Shown: in pieces, positions 44,541-55,396 of the stretch | Layout of the letters: the number at the start of each line of letters is the position of its first letter | Position numbering within the stretch: position 1 is the stretch's first letter | NCBI RefSeq assembly: GCF_000344135.1 | Contig: NZ_BAOP01000015.1 | Span: 56,391 to 120,390 of the forward strand | DNA from: Gordonia malaquae NBRC 108250 | GTDB lineage: Bacteria; Actinomycetota; Actinomycetes; Mycobacteriales; Mycobacteriaceae | Reading direction: 5' to 3' | Length of the DNA: 64,000 bases | The notes under the pieces: model-generated | Seen by the model: the letters and a program-made list of their open reading frames with translations, nothing else | Databases searched by the model: none | What the model was told of the DNA's origin: nothing | Made by a program: the position numbers and the translations under genes

Positions 44541-44723
44541 CTACTTGTCGGCGTCCTTCTCCGGAGCGCCGACCGCCTTGCGGGCTGCGTCCTGAGCCTT
44601 GTCGACCTGCGAGGCGTACTTGTTTCCGGTCGCCTTGTCGACCATGTCACCGCCCTTCTCGATCAGGTCGGGGTTCGAGCGGAGTGCGTCCTTGGCCTTG
44701 TTGACCAGTCCTGAGAGATCCAT
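44541..44723 (-). CDS. MT0933-type antitoxin-like small protein (Rv0909-like)
   Basis: 60 residues, highly charged and helical: DLSGLVNKAKDALRSNPDLI, then DMVDKATGNKYASQVDKAQD and a short tail. This is the pattern of the MT0933 antitoxin family, whose Mtb member Rv0909 precedes the SRPBCC toxin Rv0910. It lies 19 bp downstream of ctpE (as Rv0909 follows Rv0908) and ends 1 bp from the convergent glycosylase gene. The toxin homologue is on the same strand 570 bp further downstream. Confidence 0.8.
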   Translation of the reverse strand: MDLSGLVNKAKDALRSNPDLIEKGGDMVDKATGNKYASQVDKAQDAARKAVGAPEKDADK

Positions 44724-44742
44724 GCCGACATCTTAGTACCGG

Positions 44743-47244
44743 TCAGGCCGCGGCGCGTCGGTCGAGAGCTGCTTTCAACACCCGTGTGCTGATCTCCACT
44801 GCGGCACAGCCCACCACCGCGCACACAGCGGCGACGGCCATCATGCCTGCGTTCGACGAGTCGAGGTGGAACATCCGCTGGCTGAACGGCACCGTGAAGA
44901 TCAGCACGTAGGCGACCACCGAGACGCCGATCAGCACCGCCTTCCACCACGTGTAGGGGCGCGCCACGACCGCCAGCACGTACACGGCGATCGCGATCAT
45001 CGTCGCGAGCGCCGCCGTAGCGGCCTGGGTCTGCTGCGCACCGATGGTCTGCGATGCCCCGGCGATCGCGGCAGCGGTGTCTGCGGGCGAGAGCAACACG
45101 TTGCCGGTGTAGCTCGCGAGCGCACCGGTGTAGTCGCGGTTGACCAGCAGGAAGCAGACGAACGTCGACAGGCCGATGATGATGCCGTTCGGAACCGCCT
45201 GTGTGAGCACTCGGCGCACGAACCCGGTGCGAGCGCGCTCGTTGTTCGGCGCAAGCGACAGGACGAACGCCGGGATGCCGATCGTGAACCACGCGGAGAT
45301 CGTCACGTGGATCGGCTGGAACGGGTAGCTGATCGGCGCCCAGCCGAATCCCTTCGCGACGAGACCGCCGATGCCGATGAGCAACGCGAGCAGAACGGCG
45401 TAAACGGTCTTGGTCAAGAACAGGTTGGAGACGCGTTCGATGTTGCCGATGACGCGTCGGCCCTCGCCGACGACGTACGGGAGCGTGGCGAACTTGTTGT
45501 CCAACAAGACGATCTGAGCGACCGACCGGGCGGCGGACGAACCCGAGCCCATCGCGACGCCGATGTCGGAGTCTTTGAGCGCCAGGACGTCGTTGACGCC
45601 GTCGCCCGTCATCGCGACGGTGTGCCCATTCCCCTGAAGGGACTGCACCATCGCACGCTTCTGGTCGGGGCGGACGCGGCCGAACGCGTCGGCGTCGCCC
45701 ACCACCTTCCCCAACTCGACAGAGTCGGTCGGCAGCTTCCGTGCGTCGACGGCCTGCTCGGGCTCGCCGAGTCCGAGCGACGCGGCGACCGCTCCGACGG
45801 ACAGTGCGTTGTCGCCGGAGATCACCTTCACCGCGACGTTCTGCGATTCGAAGTACTCGATCGTGTCCTTGGCGTCCGGGCGCACCCGCTGCTCCAACAC
45901 GATCAGTCCGACGGGTGTGATCACGCCTGGCAGGTTGCTGCCCGTGGCAGGCACGGTGTCGACGAGTGCGTCGCAGGTGGCGACGAGCAGGATGCGCAGG
46001 CCCGTCGAGCCGAGGTCGGATGCGAGTTGCGCGATCTCCGACTCCGGGTCGAGCAGCACGTCGGGCGCACCGATCAACCAGTTGCCGCGATCGGTCCCGT
46101 CGCCGTCCACGAAGGAGATGCCGCTGAACTTGTTTGCCGAGCTGAACGGCAGGATCGCCGACGTCGACCATCCGGGTGCGTCCGGGTACGCCTCGGCGAC
46201 CGCCTGAATCGACGCGTTGGGACGCGGATCCGCCGCCGCGAGCGCCGCCATCGCCGTCTGCACTGACTCCGGAGTCACCGAATCGTCGACGACGCGGATC
46301 TCCGAGAGCCGCATGCCGTTCTCGGTGAGCGTTCCGGTCTTGTCGGTGCACACCACGTCGACGCGGGCCAGGCCCTCGATCGCCGGAAGCTCGTTGACGA
46401 GGCATTGACGGCGTCCGAGCCGGACGACACCGACGGCGAAGGCGATGGACGTCATCAGGACGAGTCCTTCGGGGACCATCGGGACGAGCGCGGCGACCAT
46501 GCCGAGCAGTGCGGTTCGCAGGCCGTTCTGGCTGATGAACAGCTGGTTGATGATCGTCAGGATGCCGGCCGGGATCAACAGCCAGGTGATCACCTTGAGG
46601 ATCTGGTCGATGCCGGAGCGCAGTTCGGACGACACGAGCGTGAACTTGCTGGCCTCCGCCGCGAGTTGCGCGGCGTACGCGTCCGCGCCGACCTTCGTCG
46701 CCCGGTATGCACCCGACCCGGACACCACGAAGCTTCCCGACATGATCGGGTCGCCGAGCGACTTGTCGACCGCATCGGCCTCACCGGTCAGCAGAGACTC
46801 GTCGACGTCCAGGGACTCCGATTCGACGGTCTCGCCGTCGACCACGATCTGGTCGCCGGGGCCGAGCTCGATGATGTCGCCCTGCACCACCTGATCGGGC
46901 GCCACTTCGGTGGCGACACCGTCACGACGGACGACCGGCCTGGTCTGGCCGACGATCGCCAGACGATCGAGCGTCTTCTTCGCTCGAATCTCCTGAATGA
47001 TGCCGATGCCGCTGTTGGCGATGATCAGGAGACCGAAGAGACCGTTGATGAACGACCCGGTGAAGGCGACGATCGCGAACAGCACGCCGAGGATCGCGTT
47101 GATCCTCGTGAAGACGTTCGCCCTGATGATGTCGGCGACGCTGCGGCCCGACTTGTCGGGCATCGTGTTGGCCTGACCGGCGGCGACGCGCTCAGCGACC
47201 TCCGCCGCTGTCAGTCCGGGCAGACGGTCGGTCGTCGAAGTCAT
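44743..47244 (-). CDS. ctpE: P-type cation ATPase CtpE
   Basis: 833 residues from ATG 47244. Ten predicted membrane helices; actuator motif LLTGEAD (TGE 153-155), the ion-binding helix proline in [12 protein letters not shown], the phosphorylation site Asp301 (DKTGT), and the hinge [22 protein letters not shown] are intact. In mycobacteria CtpE imports Ca2+ and supports cell-surface integrity; that role is inferred here. The start overlaps the stop of the upstream metallo-beta-lactamase-fold gene by 4 bp. The frame upstream to 47388 is a shadow of that gene. Confidence 0.93.
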   Translation of the reverse strand: MTSTTDRLPGLTAAEVAERVAAGQANTMPDKSGRSVADIIRANVFTRINAILGVLFAIVAFTGSFINGLFGLLIIANSGIGIIQEIRAKKTLDRLAIVGQTRPVVRRDGVATEVAPDQVVQGDIIELGPGDQIVVDGETVESESLDVDESLLTGEADAVDKSLGDPIMSGSFVVSGSGAYRATKVGADAYAAQLAAEASKFTLVSSELRSGIDQILKVITWLLIPAGILTIINQLFISQNGLRTALLGMVAALVPMVPEGLVLMTSIAFAVGVVRLGRRQCLVNELPAIEGLARVDVVCTDKTGTLTENGMRLSEIRVVDDSVTPESVQTAMAALAAADPRPNASIQAVAEAYPDAPGWSTSAILPFSSANKFSGISFVDGDGTDRGNWLIGAPDVLLDPESEIAQLASDLGSTGLRILLVATCDALVDTVPATGSNLPGVITPVGLIVLEQRVRPDAKDTIEYFESQNVAVKVISGDNALSVGAVAASLGLGEPEQAVDARKLPTDSVELGKVVGDADAFGRVRPDQKRAMVQSLQGNGHTVAMTGDGVNDVLALKDSDIGVAMGSGSSAARSVAQIVLLDNKFATLPYVVGEGRRVIGNIERVSNLFLTKTVYAVLLALLIGIGGLVAKGFGWAPISYPFQPIHVTISAWFTIGIPAFVLSLAPNNERARTGFVRRVLTQAVPNGIIIGLSTFVCFLLVNRDYTGALASYTGNVLLSPADTAAAIAGASQTIGAQQTQAATAALATMIAIAVYVLAVVARPYTWWKAVLIGVSVVAYVLIFTVPFSQRMFHLDSSNAGMMAVAAVCAVVGCAAVEISTRVLKAALDRRAAA

Positions 47245-48338
47245 AGGTAGCGCTCCCACCAGGTCGGATCGTCGAAAGCCGTGCCGACGCGAGCGTCGAC
47301 GTCGAGCGCGGCGCCGGGCCGGGGCACACACAGTTCGACCCCCGCCGACTCCGCTGCGGGCAGCAGTCGCTGGATCGGGTCGCCCCACGAATGCCGCGCC
47401 AGGTTGAACGTACCCCAGTGGATGGGAATGAGGAGGCCGCCTCGATCACCCCCGTTGACCAGACCGTGAACAGTGACGCCTTCCTCGGGGTTGAGGTGGA
47501 TGTCGGGCCAGAGGACGTCGTACGCCCCGACCGCGATGAGCGTCGCGTCGAACGGGTCGTATCGCTCCCCCACCTCGCGGTACGCATCAGTGAAACCGGT
47601 GTCGCCGGAGAAGAAGACCGAGTGCGACGGCCCGACGATCGCCCAACTCGCCCACAGCGTCTGATTACGGGTGAGACCACGCCCCGAGAAGTGTCGGGCG
47701 CGTTCGCAGCCGAAACGCACATCCACTTCCCGAACAGAGAGCGTCACGTCGCCCTTCCAGTCAGCCGTGCTGATCCGGTCGGCACTCACTCCCCACGACC
47801 GCAGGTGAGCGTCGACGCCGATCGGCGCGACGAACCGAGCGTGCGGCTGGGCGGCGGCGATCGTGCGGATCGTCGGATAGTCGAGGTGGTCGTAGTGATC
47901 GTGGCTGAGGAGCACCACGTCGACCTGCGGGAGCTCGGCCGCCGTCACCGGGACCCGGTGCATCCGCTTGGGACCGATCAACTGCGACGGTGAGCATCGA
48001 TCGCTGAGCACCGGGTCGAGGAGCACCCGGACACCGTCGATGTCGACGACAGCGGTCGCATGCCCGAGCCAGGTGATCGTGAGTCCAGACGGCTCGTCAG
48101 CGAACACCGGTCGCAGAACCGGAAGCACCCCGTTCGGCTTGCCCGGGCGACGCATCATGTCGACAAACGTCCCGGCGCCGGGACCTTCGGTGTCGGGTAC
48201 CGGTTCGACGTTGGTGAACACTCCGTCGACGAGGTTCGGCGAGCCGGATGTCGCTTCGGCGATCGCGTCCGCGGATGCGCCCATCGCGCGCAGCGGGGCC
48301 GGTGCGGGCAGGCGTCTGACAGTTGATGTGAAGGTCAC
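47241..48338 (-). CDS. Metallo-beta-lactamase-fold hydrolase (Rv0906-like, NAPE-PLD-type)
   Basis: 365 residues from a GTG at 48338. The zinc site is seen in [21 protein letters not shown] and the C-terminal [27 protein letters not shown] and [12 protein letters not shown] are typical of the UlaG/NAPE-PLD branch. It is probably a phosphodiesterase or lactonase acting in the cytosol; the substrate is unknown. The order with ctpE follows Mtb Rv0906-Rv0908, without the serine-hydrolase Rv0907 between. No ATG fits the start; upstream residues overlap the divergent PLP-enzyme gene. Confidence 0.82.
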   Translation of the reverse strand: MTFTSTVRRLPAPAPLRAMGASADAIAEATSGSPNLVDGVFTNVEPVPDTEGPGAGTFVDMMRRPGKPNGVLPVLRPVFADEPSGLTITWLGHATAVVDIDGVRVLLDPVLSDRCSPSQLIGPKRMHRVPVTAAELPQVDVVLLSHDHYDHLDYPTIRTIAAAQPHARFVAPIGVDAHLRSWGVSADRISTADWKGDVTLSVREVDVRFGCERARHFSGRGLTRNQTLWASWAIVGPSHSVFFSGDTGFTDAYREVGERYDPFDATLIAVGAYDVLWPDIHLNPEEGVTVHGLVNGGDRGGLLIPIHWGTFNLARHSWGDPIQRLLPAAESAGVELCVPRPGAALDVDARVGTAFDDPTWWERYL

Positions 48339-48462
48339 CCGACCAGCGTAATCGTCTCGCGAGGGTGGCCTCGGACACACTTTCGTCCGACTATGCCCTA
48401 TGCTGTATTCGACAACAGTTGATCGATTGATCCACTCAGGTTCACCGAAGGCGAGAACACCC

Positions 48463-49707
48463 GTGACTGACAACCCCGCAGTCGACACCCCGCGCCCCGA
48501 CTGGGCGGCGATCGACGACGCCGTACGACGCGCCAGGCTCGACTCCCCAGTCCTGACCCTCGACCTCGATCTTCTCGAGCACAATATCGCCGACCTGCGA
48601 CGACGCGCGTCCGGTGTGCCGATCCGCGTCGCGTCGAAGTCGCTTCGGGTCCGCTCGATCATCGACGACGTGCTCTCGCGTGACGGGTACGCGGGAGTCC
48701 TCGCCTTCGACGTCGCAGAAGCCCACTGGCTCGCGACCGAGTCCGGCGTCTCCGATGTGCTTCTCGGCTACCCGACCGCCAAAAAAGAAGCGCTCGCAAC
48801 ACTCTTCGCCGACGAACTCGCGTGTCGGCGGGTCACACTCCTCGTCGACGACGTCGCTCAGCTCGACCTGGTCGACGCCGTGCTGCCGCCCGCCAAGCGG
48901 CCGGTGGTGCGCGTCGCGATCGACCTCGACGCGTCGCTTCGGGCCGTCGGCGGGCGCGTTCACCTCGGTGTCCGCCGGTCGCCCATCCACAGTGTCGACC
49001 AGGCGACCGCGCTCGCTCGCACCATCGTCGGACGTGACGGCTTCGCTCTCGTGGGCGTGATGTCGTACGAGGCGCAGGTGGCCGGACTCGGCAACGACGT
49101 CGACGGTAAGTTCGCGATGAACACGGCGGTCTCCGCGATCCAGGCCGTGTCGATGACGGAGATCCGCCATCGTCGCGGCAAAGTGATCAGCGCCCTCCGG
49201 GAGATCGCGAACCTCGAGTTCGTCAACGCAGGCGGCACCGGATCCCTCGAGGAGACCGCCAAAGACAAGTCGGTCACCGACATCGCTGCGGGCTCGGGGT
49301 TGTTCGGCGGGCATCTCTTCGACAATTACCGCCACTTCCGTCCGGCACCGGCGATGGCGTTCGGACTGGACGTTCTGCGCCGTCCGGACGACGAAATCGT
49401 GACGTGTGCAGGCGGCGGATGGATCGCGTCCGGGCCGCCCGCACAGGACCGCCTGCCCAAGCCGGTATGGCCCGAAGGGCTCGAGTACATCAGCACCGAA
49501 TCGGCCGGTGAAGTGCAGACTCCGCTCACCGGAGCGGCCGCTCGCGGCCTCTCGGTGGGCGATCGAGTGTGGTTCCGCCACACCAAATCGGGCGAGGTGG
49601 CCGAACGTGCCGCTCGCGTAGCTTTGATCAAACGTGACAGCAGTGGAGTCGCCGACGTCGTAGACGTGGTCCCGACCTACCGCGGAGAAGGGAAGTGCTT
49701 CCTGTGA
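48463..49707 (+). CDS. Fold-type III PLP enzyme (amino acid deaminase/aldolase)
   Basis: 414 residues with an alanine-racemase-like TIM barrel. TLDLDLLEHNIADLRRRA and VASKSLRVRSI contain the PLP lysine. The phosphate-binding and barrel segments continue through FVNAGGTGSLE. The C-terminal metal site (WFRHTKSGEVAE and the final cysteine-containing YRGEGKC) is as in D-threonine aldolase/D-serine dehydratase. Role inferred: cleavage or deamination of a D-amino or hydroxyamino acid. The GTG at 48463 follows GAAGGCGAG. It overlaps the next gene by 4 bp (GTGA), so both products probably serve one pathway. Confidence 0.85.
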   Translation: MTDNPAVDTPRPDWAAIDDAVRRARLDSPVLTLDLDLLEHNIADLRRRASGVPIRVASKSLRVRSIIDDVLSRDGYAGVLAFDVAEAHWLATESGVSDVLLGYPTAKKEALATLFADELACRRVTLLVDDVAQLDLVDAVLPPAKRPVVRVAIDLDASLRAVGGRVHLGVRRSPIHSVDQATALARTIVGRDGFALVGVMSYEAQVAGLGNDVDGKFAMNTAVSAIQAVSMTEIRHRRGKVISALREIANLEFVNAGGTGSLEETAKDKSVTDIAAGSGLFGGHLFDNYRHFRPAPAMAFGLDVLRRPDDEIVTCAGGGWIASGPPAQDRLPKPVWPEGLEYISTESAGEVQTPLTGAAARGLSVGDRVWFRHTKSGEVAERAARVALIKRDSSGVADVVDVVPTYRGEGKCFL

Positions 49708-51026
49708 GCCAGACGACAGCAGCCGCGACGTGGACCAACTGGGGTGGCACCGCACGGTGCACACCGACGGAGTTGATCACGCCGCAGAGCGTGGACGAAC
49801 TCGCCGACGCGGTGCGCACCGCCGCCGCAAGCGGTCAGACGGTCAAGCCCGCCGGCGCGGGTCACAGCTTCTCGCAGATCGCCGTCGCACCCGGCATCCA
49901 GGTGAAGCTGTCCGGACTCCGCGGACTCATCAGTGTCGACGCCGACCGCAAGCGCGTCACCCTCGGCGCGGGCACTCACCTTCACGAGATCCCGGCGATC
50001 CTCGAACCGCTCGGCCTCGGCATGGCCAACCTCGGCGACATCGACAAGCAGACCCTCGCGGGCGCGACGTCCACCGGGACGCACGGCACCGGCGGTGCGT
50101 TCGGCGGGATCTCGACCCAGATCCGCGGTGTCACCCTCGTCGACGGCACCGGCACCGTCCGGGTGATCGGTGAAGACGACCCCGACCTGAAGGCCGCTGC
50201 ACTCGGGCTCGGTTCACTCGGCGTGCTTACGCAGATCACGATCCAGTGCGTCGACGCGTTCTCGATCCGAGCCGAGGAGGGTCCCGGCGAAGCAGACGAG
50301 ACCTTCTCGACGTTCCTCGAGCGTGTCGAGAACGTCGACCACTACGAGTTCTACTGGTTCCCCCACACCACGAAGACACTCGTGAAGACCAACACCCGCG
50401 TTCCGCGTGACACCCCGGCCACCGGCCCAAGCGACCTCCGGCGCTACATCGACGACGAACTGCTGTCGAACAAGCTGCTCGGGGCACTGTGCAAGGTCGG
50501 AGCCCGGTCGCCGCGCACCGTCCCGTCGATCAACCAGGTCGTCGGACGCGCGCTCTCAGCTCGCACGTACACCGACCGCTCCGACCGGATCTTCATCTCC
50601 GACCGCGACGTCCGTTTCCGCGAGATGGAGTACGCCGTCCCACTCGAAGCCGTCCCCGACACGCTGCGCGAGATCCGCGCGATGATCGACCGACGCGGCC
50701 ACAAGGTGAGCTTCCCGATCGAGGTCCGCGCGGCCGCCGCCGACGACCTCATGCTGTCGACCGCATCCGACCGCGCGTCCGGTTACATCGCCGTCCACCG
50801 CTTCTCCGGGGACGACGTCGCGGCGTCGGAAGCCTACTTCCGCGATGTCGAGGACATCATGATGTCGCACGCCGGTCGTCCGCACTGGGGCAAGATGCAC
50901 ACGCGCGACGCCGACTACCTGCGAAGCGTGTACCCACGCTTCGACGAGTTCCTCGAAGTCCGCAACCGGTTCGACCCGCAGCGCGTCTTCACGAACCCGT
51001 ACTTGCAAACCGCTCTCGGCAGCTGA
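49704..51026 (+). CDS. FAD-linked sugar-1,4-lactone oxidoreductase (GulDH/ALO type, Rv1771-like)
   Basis: 440 residues. The N-terminal FAD-binding p-cresol-methylhydroxylase fold has VKPAGAGHSFSQIAV and TSTGTHGTGGAFGG; the C-terminal ALO domain has YEFYWFPHT, FPIEVRAAA and RPHWGKMHT. Mtb Rv1771 is an L-gulono-1,4-lactone dehydrogenase; related enzymes oxidise arabinono-lactone. The GTG at 49704 shares the GTGA overlap with the preceding gene and has GAAGGGAAG upstream; a GTG at 49695 would add three residues. The electron acceptor and exact sugar are not determined. Confidence 0.87.
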   Translation: MSQTTAAATWTNWGGTARCTPTELITPQSVDELADAVRTAAASGQTVKPAGAGHSFSQIAVAPGIQVKLSGLRGLISVDADRKRVTLGAGTHLHEIPAILEPLGLGMANLGDIDKQTLAGATSTGTHGTGGAFGGISTQIRGVTLVDGTGTVRVIGEDDPDLKAAALGLGSLGVLTQITIQCVDAFSIRAEEGPGEADETFSTFLERVENVDHYEFYWFPHTTKTLVKTNTRVPRDTPATGPSDLRRYIDDELLSNKLLGALCKVGARSPRTVPSINQVVGRALSARTYTDRSDRIFISDRDVRFREMEYAVPLEAVPDTLREIRAMIDRRGHKVSFPIEVRAAAADDLMLSTASDRASGYIAVHRFSGDDVAASEAYFRDVEDIMMSHAGRPHWGKMHTRDADYLRSVYPRFDEFLEVRNRFDPQRVFTNPYLQTALGS

Positions 51027-51046
51027 TCCCAGACTGTCCACCACGT

Positions 51047-51085
51047 TGGAGACGATTTCCGCACCAGGACCGGAAATCGTCTCCA
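51047..51085. terminator. Bidirectional terminator hairpin between convergent genes
   Basis: Arms TGGAGACGATTTCCG and CGGAAATCGTCTCCA (15 bp, perfect) with a 9-nt loop, 20 bp past the lactone oxidoreductase stop and 7 bp before the end of the convergent enoyl-CoA hydratase gene. Confidence 0.75.
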
Positions 51086-51092
51086 GCGTTGG

Positions 51093-51824
51093 TCAGCGCC
51101 CCTGGAAGTTCGGTGCGCGCTTCTCCTCGCGAGCGGCGCGCGCCTCTTTCACGTCTTCGCTCATCCATGCGGCGAGCATCGCTTCGTGACGGTCTGCGGG
51201 TGCTTCGTCGCGGGCGCCGTCGCCCGTGAGGACCATCTTGTAGTGGCGAAGGGTGAGCGGAGCGAATCCCGCGATCGTGTCGGCCCAGTGCTTGGCGTCC
51301 TCGAGGTCGCCGATGCGGTTCGCGAAGCCCAGGCTGTACGCGCGATCGGCCGTCAGCGGGTCGCACCCGAGCAGCATGCCGCGGGCCTGCCCACCACCGA
51401 CGAGTGAGACGAGACGCTTGATCGTCCACTCGTCGAGAGCGACCCCGATCTTCGCGGCAGGGATGCCCGCGATCGATCCCGGCGCCATCACACGGAGGTC
51501 AGCGGCCATCGCCAACTGCAGCCCACCACCGAGCGCGGGACCGTTGACGGCGGCGATCACCGGGACGGGCGTCGACTCGATCTGAGCGATGACGGCGACC
51601 AGCTTCTCTGGGAACTCCGGATCGTAGACGGGCCCGGACAGGTCGGCTCCGGCGCTGAACACACTTCCGCGGCCGGTCAGCACGATGGCGCGCGCTCCCG
51701 ACTCGACTGCATCGGTGAACGCCTGCGACAAGTCGCGCAGCATGTCGTAGTCGAGCGCGTTGCGCTTGGCCTCGCGGGCCAACTCGATGGTCGTCACATA
51801 TCCGTCTGTGGTGCTCACGATCAT
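51093..51824 (-). CDS. Enoyl-CoA hydratase/isomerase family protein
   Basis: 243 residues of the crotonase fold. The oxyanion-hole stretches are GSVFSAGADLSG (about 51-62) and AAVNGPALGGGLQLAMAADL (about 92-111), and the C-terminal FAPLTLRHYK helix is present. The Glu pair typical of hydratases is not evident: the second block reads GKIGVALDEW, so it may be an isomerase or a non-hydratase member. Start ATG 51824. It stands alone between two hairpins, so it is likely a monocistronic beta-oxidation gene. Confidence 0.85.
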   Translation of the reverse strand: MIVSTTDGYVTTIELAREAKRNALDYDMLRDLSQAFTDAVESGARAIVLTGRGSVFSAGADLSGPVYDPEFPEKLVAVIAQIESTPVPVIAAVNGPALGGGLQLAMAADLRVMAPGSIAGIPAAKIGVALDEWTIKRLVSLVGGGQARGMLLGCDPLTADRAYSLGFANRIGDLEDAKHWADTIAGFAPLTLRHYKMVLTGDGARDEAPADRHEAMLAAWMSEDVKEARAAREEKRAPNFQGR

Positions 51825-51874
51825 GACGGCAGACTACCCAGGTCGTTCGACCCGTGTGCGTCCGGATACGACAA

Positions 51875-51903
51875 AACCTCTCGACCGATTCGGTCGAGAG
51901 GTT
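51875..51903 (-). terminator. Terminator hairpin after the FKBP gene
   Basis: Arms AACCTCTCGACCGA and TCGGTCGAGAGGTT (14 bp perfect) around one T, extendable to 18 bp with one mismatch. It is 15 bp beyond the FKBP stop on the minus strand and would end the gltA-FKBP transcript. Confidence 0.75.
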
Positions 51904-51917
51904 CTGTCTGAAGAGAC

Positions 51918-52283
51918 TTAAGCGCCGAGCAGGTCGATCACGAAGATCAGCGTCTTGCCGGAGAGGCGGTGTCCCGCACCTTCGGGTCCGTACGCGAGCA
52001 GCGGCGGGACGACTAGGCGACGACGGCCACCGACCTTCATGCCGGGGATGCCCTCCTGCCAGCCGGGGATCAGCGCGTCGAGCGGGAAGTTCGCAGACTG
52101 GCCGCGGTCCCACGACGAGTCGAACTCTTCGCCGGTCTCGAACTCGACGCCGACGTAGTGCACGTCGACCATGCCGCCGCGCTGAGCTTCGGCGCCGTCA
52201 CCGACGATGATGTCGGTGATCTGAAGCTCCGCCGGAGCGGGGCCTTCCGGGAATTCGACCTCGGGCTTGGTGTTGTCGGCCAT
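51918..52283 (-). CDS. FKBP-type peptidyl-prolyl isomerase
   Basis: 121 residues, cytosolic, no signal peptide. The single FKBP domain has VDVHYVGVEFETGEEFDSSW, PLDALIPGWQEGIPGMKVGG, RRLVVPPLLAYGPEGAG and the terminal LIFVIDLLG, all typical, including the Trp and Ile floor of the active site. It assists folding by proline isomerisation. It begins 3 bp after the citrate synthase stop and ends in a strong hairpin, so the two genes form a short operon. Confidence 0.93.
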   Translation of the reverse strand: MADNTKPEVEFPEGPAPAELQITDIIVGDGAEAQRGGMVDVHYVGVEFETGEEFDSSWDRGQSANFPLDALIPGWQEGIPGMKVGGRRRLVVPPLLAYGPEGAGHRLSGKTLIFVIDLLGA

Positions 52284-52286
52284 GGT

Positions 52287-53597
<1,311 letters not shown>

Positions 53598-53788
53598 ACA
53601 AACCCCTTAGCAATCGCGGGTGAGCAGTTGTTGGGTAACAACCTAGTCGTCTTTCGACTCAGCCGCCCAACGAGGGTCCTTGGGGATCTCCACAGGTTCC
53701 TCATGCGCGCGGCCGACGACTCTCTCGTCGCCCGCTCAGCTTACTCATACGGCCCGCAGCCGCTTGCGCGCCCAGTAGCGTTGAGCGC

Positions 53789-54478
53789 ATGCGCGAGCGC
53801 CCTGCGGGAGATGACGGACTCCTCCTCGACTTCGGTTCCGCGGATCGTCCCGCATGGACTGCCGCGCGAGTAGCCGACGCGCTGCGAGGTGCCGCCGCGG
53901 ACGGCCGAGTGTCCTTGTCCGACGTCGTGGCCTGCGCGGAAACCGTTCTCGTCGAAGCACTTCCGGGCACAGGGTTGAACGAACTCGGGGTGCGACGCGT
54001 CGTCCACGATCTGCTCGCCTCGGCAGTTCCGGACAGCGATGAAGGCGGCAGTTCCGTGCGGTCGGCGATCGTGATCCCGGTCCGATACGACGGGGCAGAC
54101 CTGTCGTCCGCAGCTGATGCCGCCGGGTGCTCGACGGATCGTCTGGTGCTGGCGCACACACATCTCACGTGGACGGTGCAGTTCATGGGCTTCGCGCCAG
54201 GCTTCGGGTATCTGGTGCCCGAGGACGGCAGCGACCCCTCGTTGACCGCTGTCTTCAACGGCCTCCCGCGACGCGAGGAGTCGCGGCCCCGCGTGCCGGC
54301 CGGATCGGTGGCGGTCGCGGCCGGATACAGCGCGGTGTACCCGAGGGTGAGCCCCGGCGGTTGGCACCTGCTCGGCGTGACGGACACCGTGCTGTGGGAT
54401 TCGACCGCCGCTCCCCCATCCGTGCTGTCGGCGGGAGCACGAGTCCGATTCGTGCGCGCCGAGGAGGTGATCGGGTGA
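53789..54478 (+). CDS. pxpB: 5-Oxoprolinase subunit B (KipI-like)
   Basis: 229 residues. The C-terminal cyclophilin-like half holds IVIPVRYDGADL, HTHLTWTVQFMGFAPGFGYL, PRREESRPRVPAGSVAVAAG and SPGGWHLLG, the hallmarks of PxpB/allophanate hydrolase subunit 1. With PxpC and PxpA it hydrolyses 5-oxoproline with ATP. No pxpA (LamB/YcsF) is adjacent. It shares a GTGA overlap with pxpC. ATG 53789. Confidence 0.9.
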   Translation: MRERPAGDDGLLLDFGSADRPAWTAARVADALRGAAADGRVSLSDVVACAETVLVEALPGTGLNELGVRRVVHDLLASAVPDSDEGGSSVRSAIVIPVRYDGADLSSAADAAGCSTDRLVLAHTHLTWTVQFMGFAPGFGYLVPEDGSDPSLTAVFNGLPRREESRPRVPAGSVAVAAGYSAVYPRVSPGGWHLLGVTDTVLWDSTAAPPSVLSAGARVRFVRAEEVIG

Positions 54479-55353
54479 CACCCGCCGAGTTCACGGTGTG
54501 CTCCACCGGGCCGCTCGCGACGATCCAGGATCTCGGGCGGCCCGGCCATGCCCACCTCGGCGTTGCGCGATCGGGTGCCGCCGACCGCGAATCGTGCGGG
54601 TTGGCGAATCGACTCGTCGGAAATCTCCCGGACGCCGCGTGCATCGAGGTGACGCTCGGCGGATTCTCGGCCCGGGTCCACGGCACCGCGTTGATCGCCG
54701 TGACCGGCCCGGCGACCCGGGTCCGAGTCGACGGACACGACGTCGGCAGCCACTCCGCGATTCCGCTGCGCAACGGCCAGTCGTTGTCGGTGACCGCACC
54801 GCGCCACGGCTGCCGCAACTACATCGCAGTCCGCGGCGGGTTCGACGCGGTGCCCGAACTGGGATCGCGGTCGACGGACACCCTGTCCGGACTCGGCCCG
54901 CCGCCGCTGAGCGTGAAGGACCGTCTCACAGTCGGCGACCTGTCGGATGACTGGCCTGCGGTGATGCTCGCGCCGCCGCCCGCTGTCGGCACCGAGCCCG
55001 CGGTGGTCCTGTCGGTCCGGCCGGGCCCGCGCACAGACCGCCTCATCGACCCCGGTCAACTGGTGATCGGCCGATGGCAGGTGAATCCCGCGTCCAACCG
55101 GATCGGCGTCCGCCTCGACCGGCCGTCCACGTCGACCGAACCGCCACTTGTGCACCGCGATCTGCCCGAACTGCGATCCGAGGGTGTTCCGCTCGGAGGC
55201 GTTCAGGTTCCACCGAGCGGCCAGCCCGTCATCTTCCTCGCCGATCACCCGGTGACCGGCGGCTACCCGACGGTCGCCGTGCTCACCCCCGCGTCACTGA
55301 TCCGCGCGGCGCAGCTGGTGTCAGGCGACTCGGTGAGATTTGTGGTCGGCTGA
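54475..55353 (+). CDS. pxpC: 5-Oxoprolinase subunit C (KipA-like, biotin-dependent carboxyltransferase family)
   Basis: 292 residues from a GTG at 54475 inside the pxpB stop (GTGA). Family blocks: LATIQDLGRPGHAHLGVARSG, DAACIEVTLGGFSARV, RNYIAVRGGFD, ELGSRSTDTLSGLG, NRIGVRLDRP and HPVTGGYPTVAVLT. It works with PxpB in 5-oxoproline degradation. The longer upstream frame overlaps pxpB and is not coding. It is the last gene of the pair; the next gene begins 42 bp later after an inverted repeat. Confidence 0.9.
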   Translation: MTPAEFTVCSTGPLATIQDLGRPGHAHLGVARSGAADRESCGLANRLVGNLPDAACIEVTLGGFSARVHGTALIAVTGPATRVRVDGHDVGSHSAIPLRNGQSLSVTAPRHGCRNYIAVRGGFDAVPELGSRSTDTLSGLGPPPLSVKDRLTVGDLSDDWPAVMLAPPPAVGTEPAVVLSVRPGPRTDRLIDPGQLVIGRWQVNPASNRIGVRLDRPSTSTEPPLVHRDLPELRSEGVPLGGVQVPPSGQPVIFLADHPVTGGYPTVAVLTPASLIRAAQLVSGDSVRFVVG

Positions 55354-55370
55354 TGCCCTTGCCACCAGTT

Positions 55371-55396
55371 TGAGACGAAGATAGAGTTCCGTCTCA
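55371..55396 (+). promoter_or_regulatory. Candidate operator abutting the DUF2236 start codon
   Basis: The inverted repeat TGAGACG-N12-CGTCTCA is 7 bp per arm, its last base being the A of the ATG at 55396. Sites of this size are typical of TetR-family repressors, and TetR genes often accompany DUF2236 genes. No regulator is adjacent here. Binding would block both transcription start and ribosome access. Confidence 0.45.

Noticed and set aside
44663..46405. Long minus-strand arginine-rich frame inside ctpE
   Set aside because: It lies in the -1 or +1 frame of ctpE, whose own frame carries all P-type ATPase motifs.
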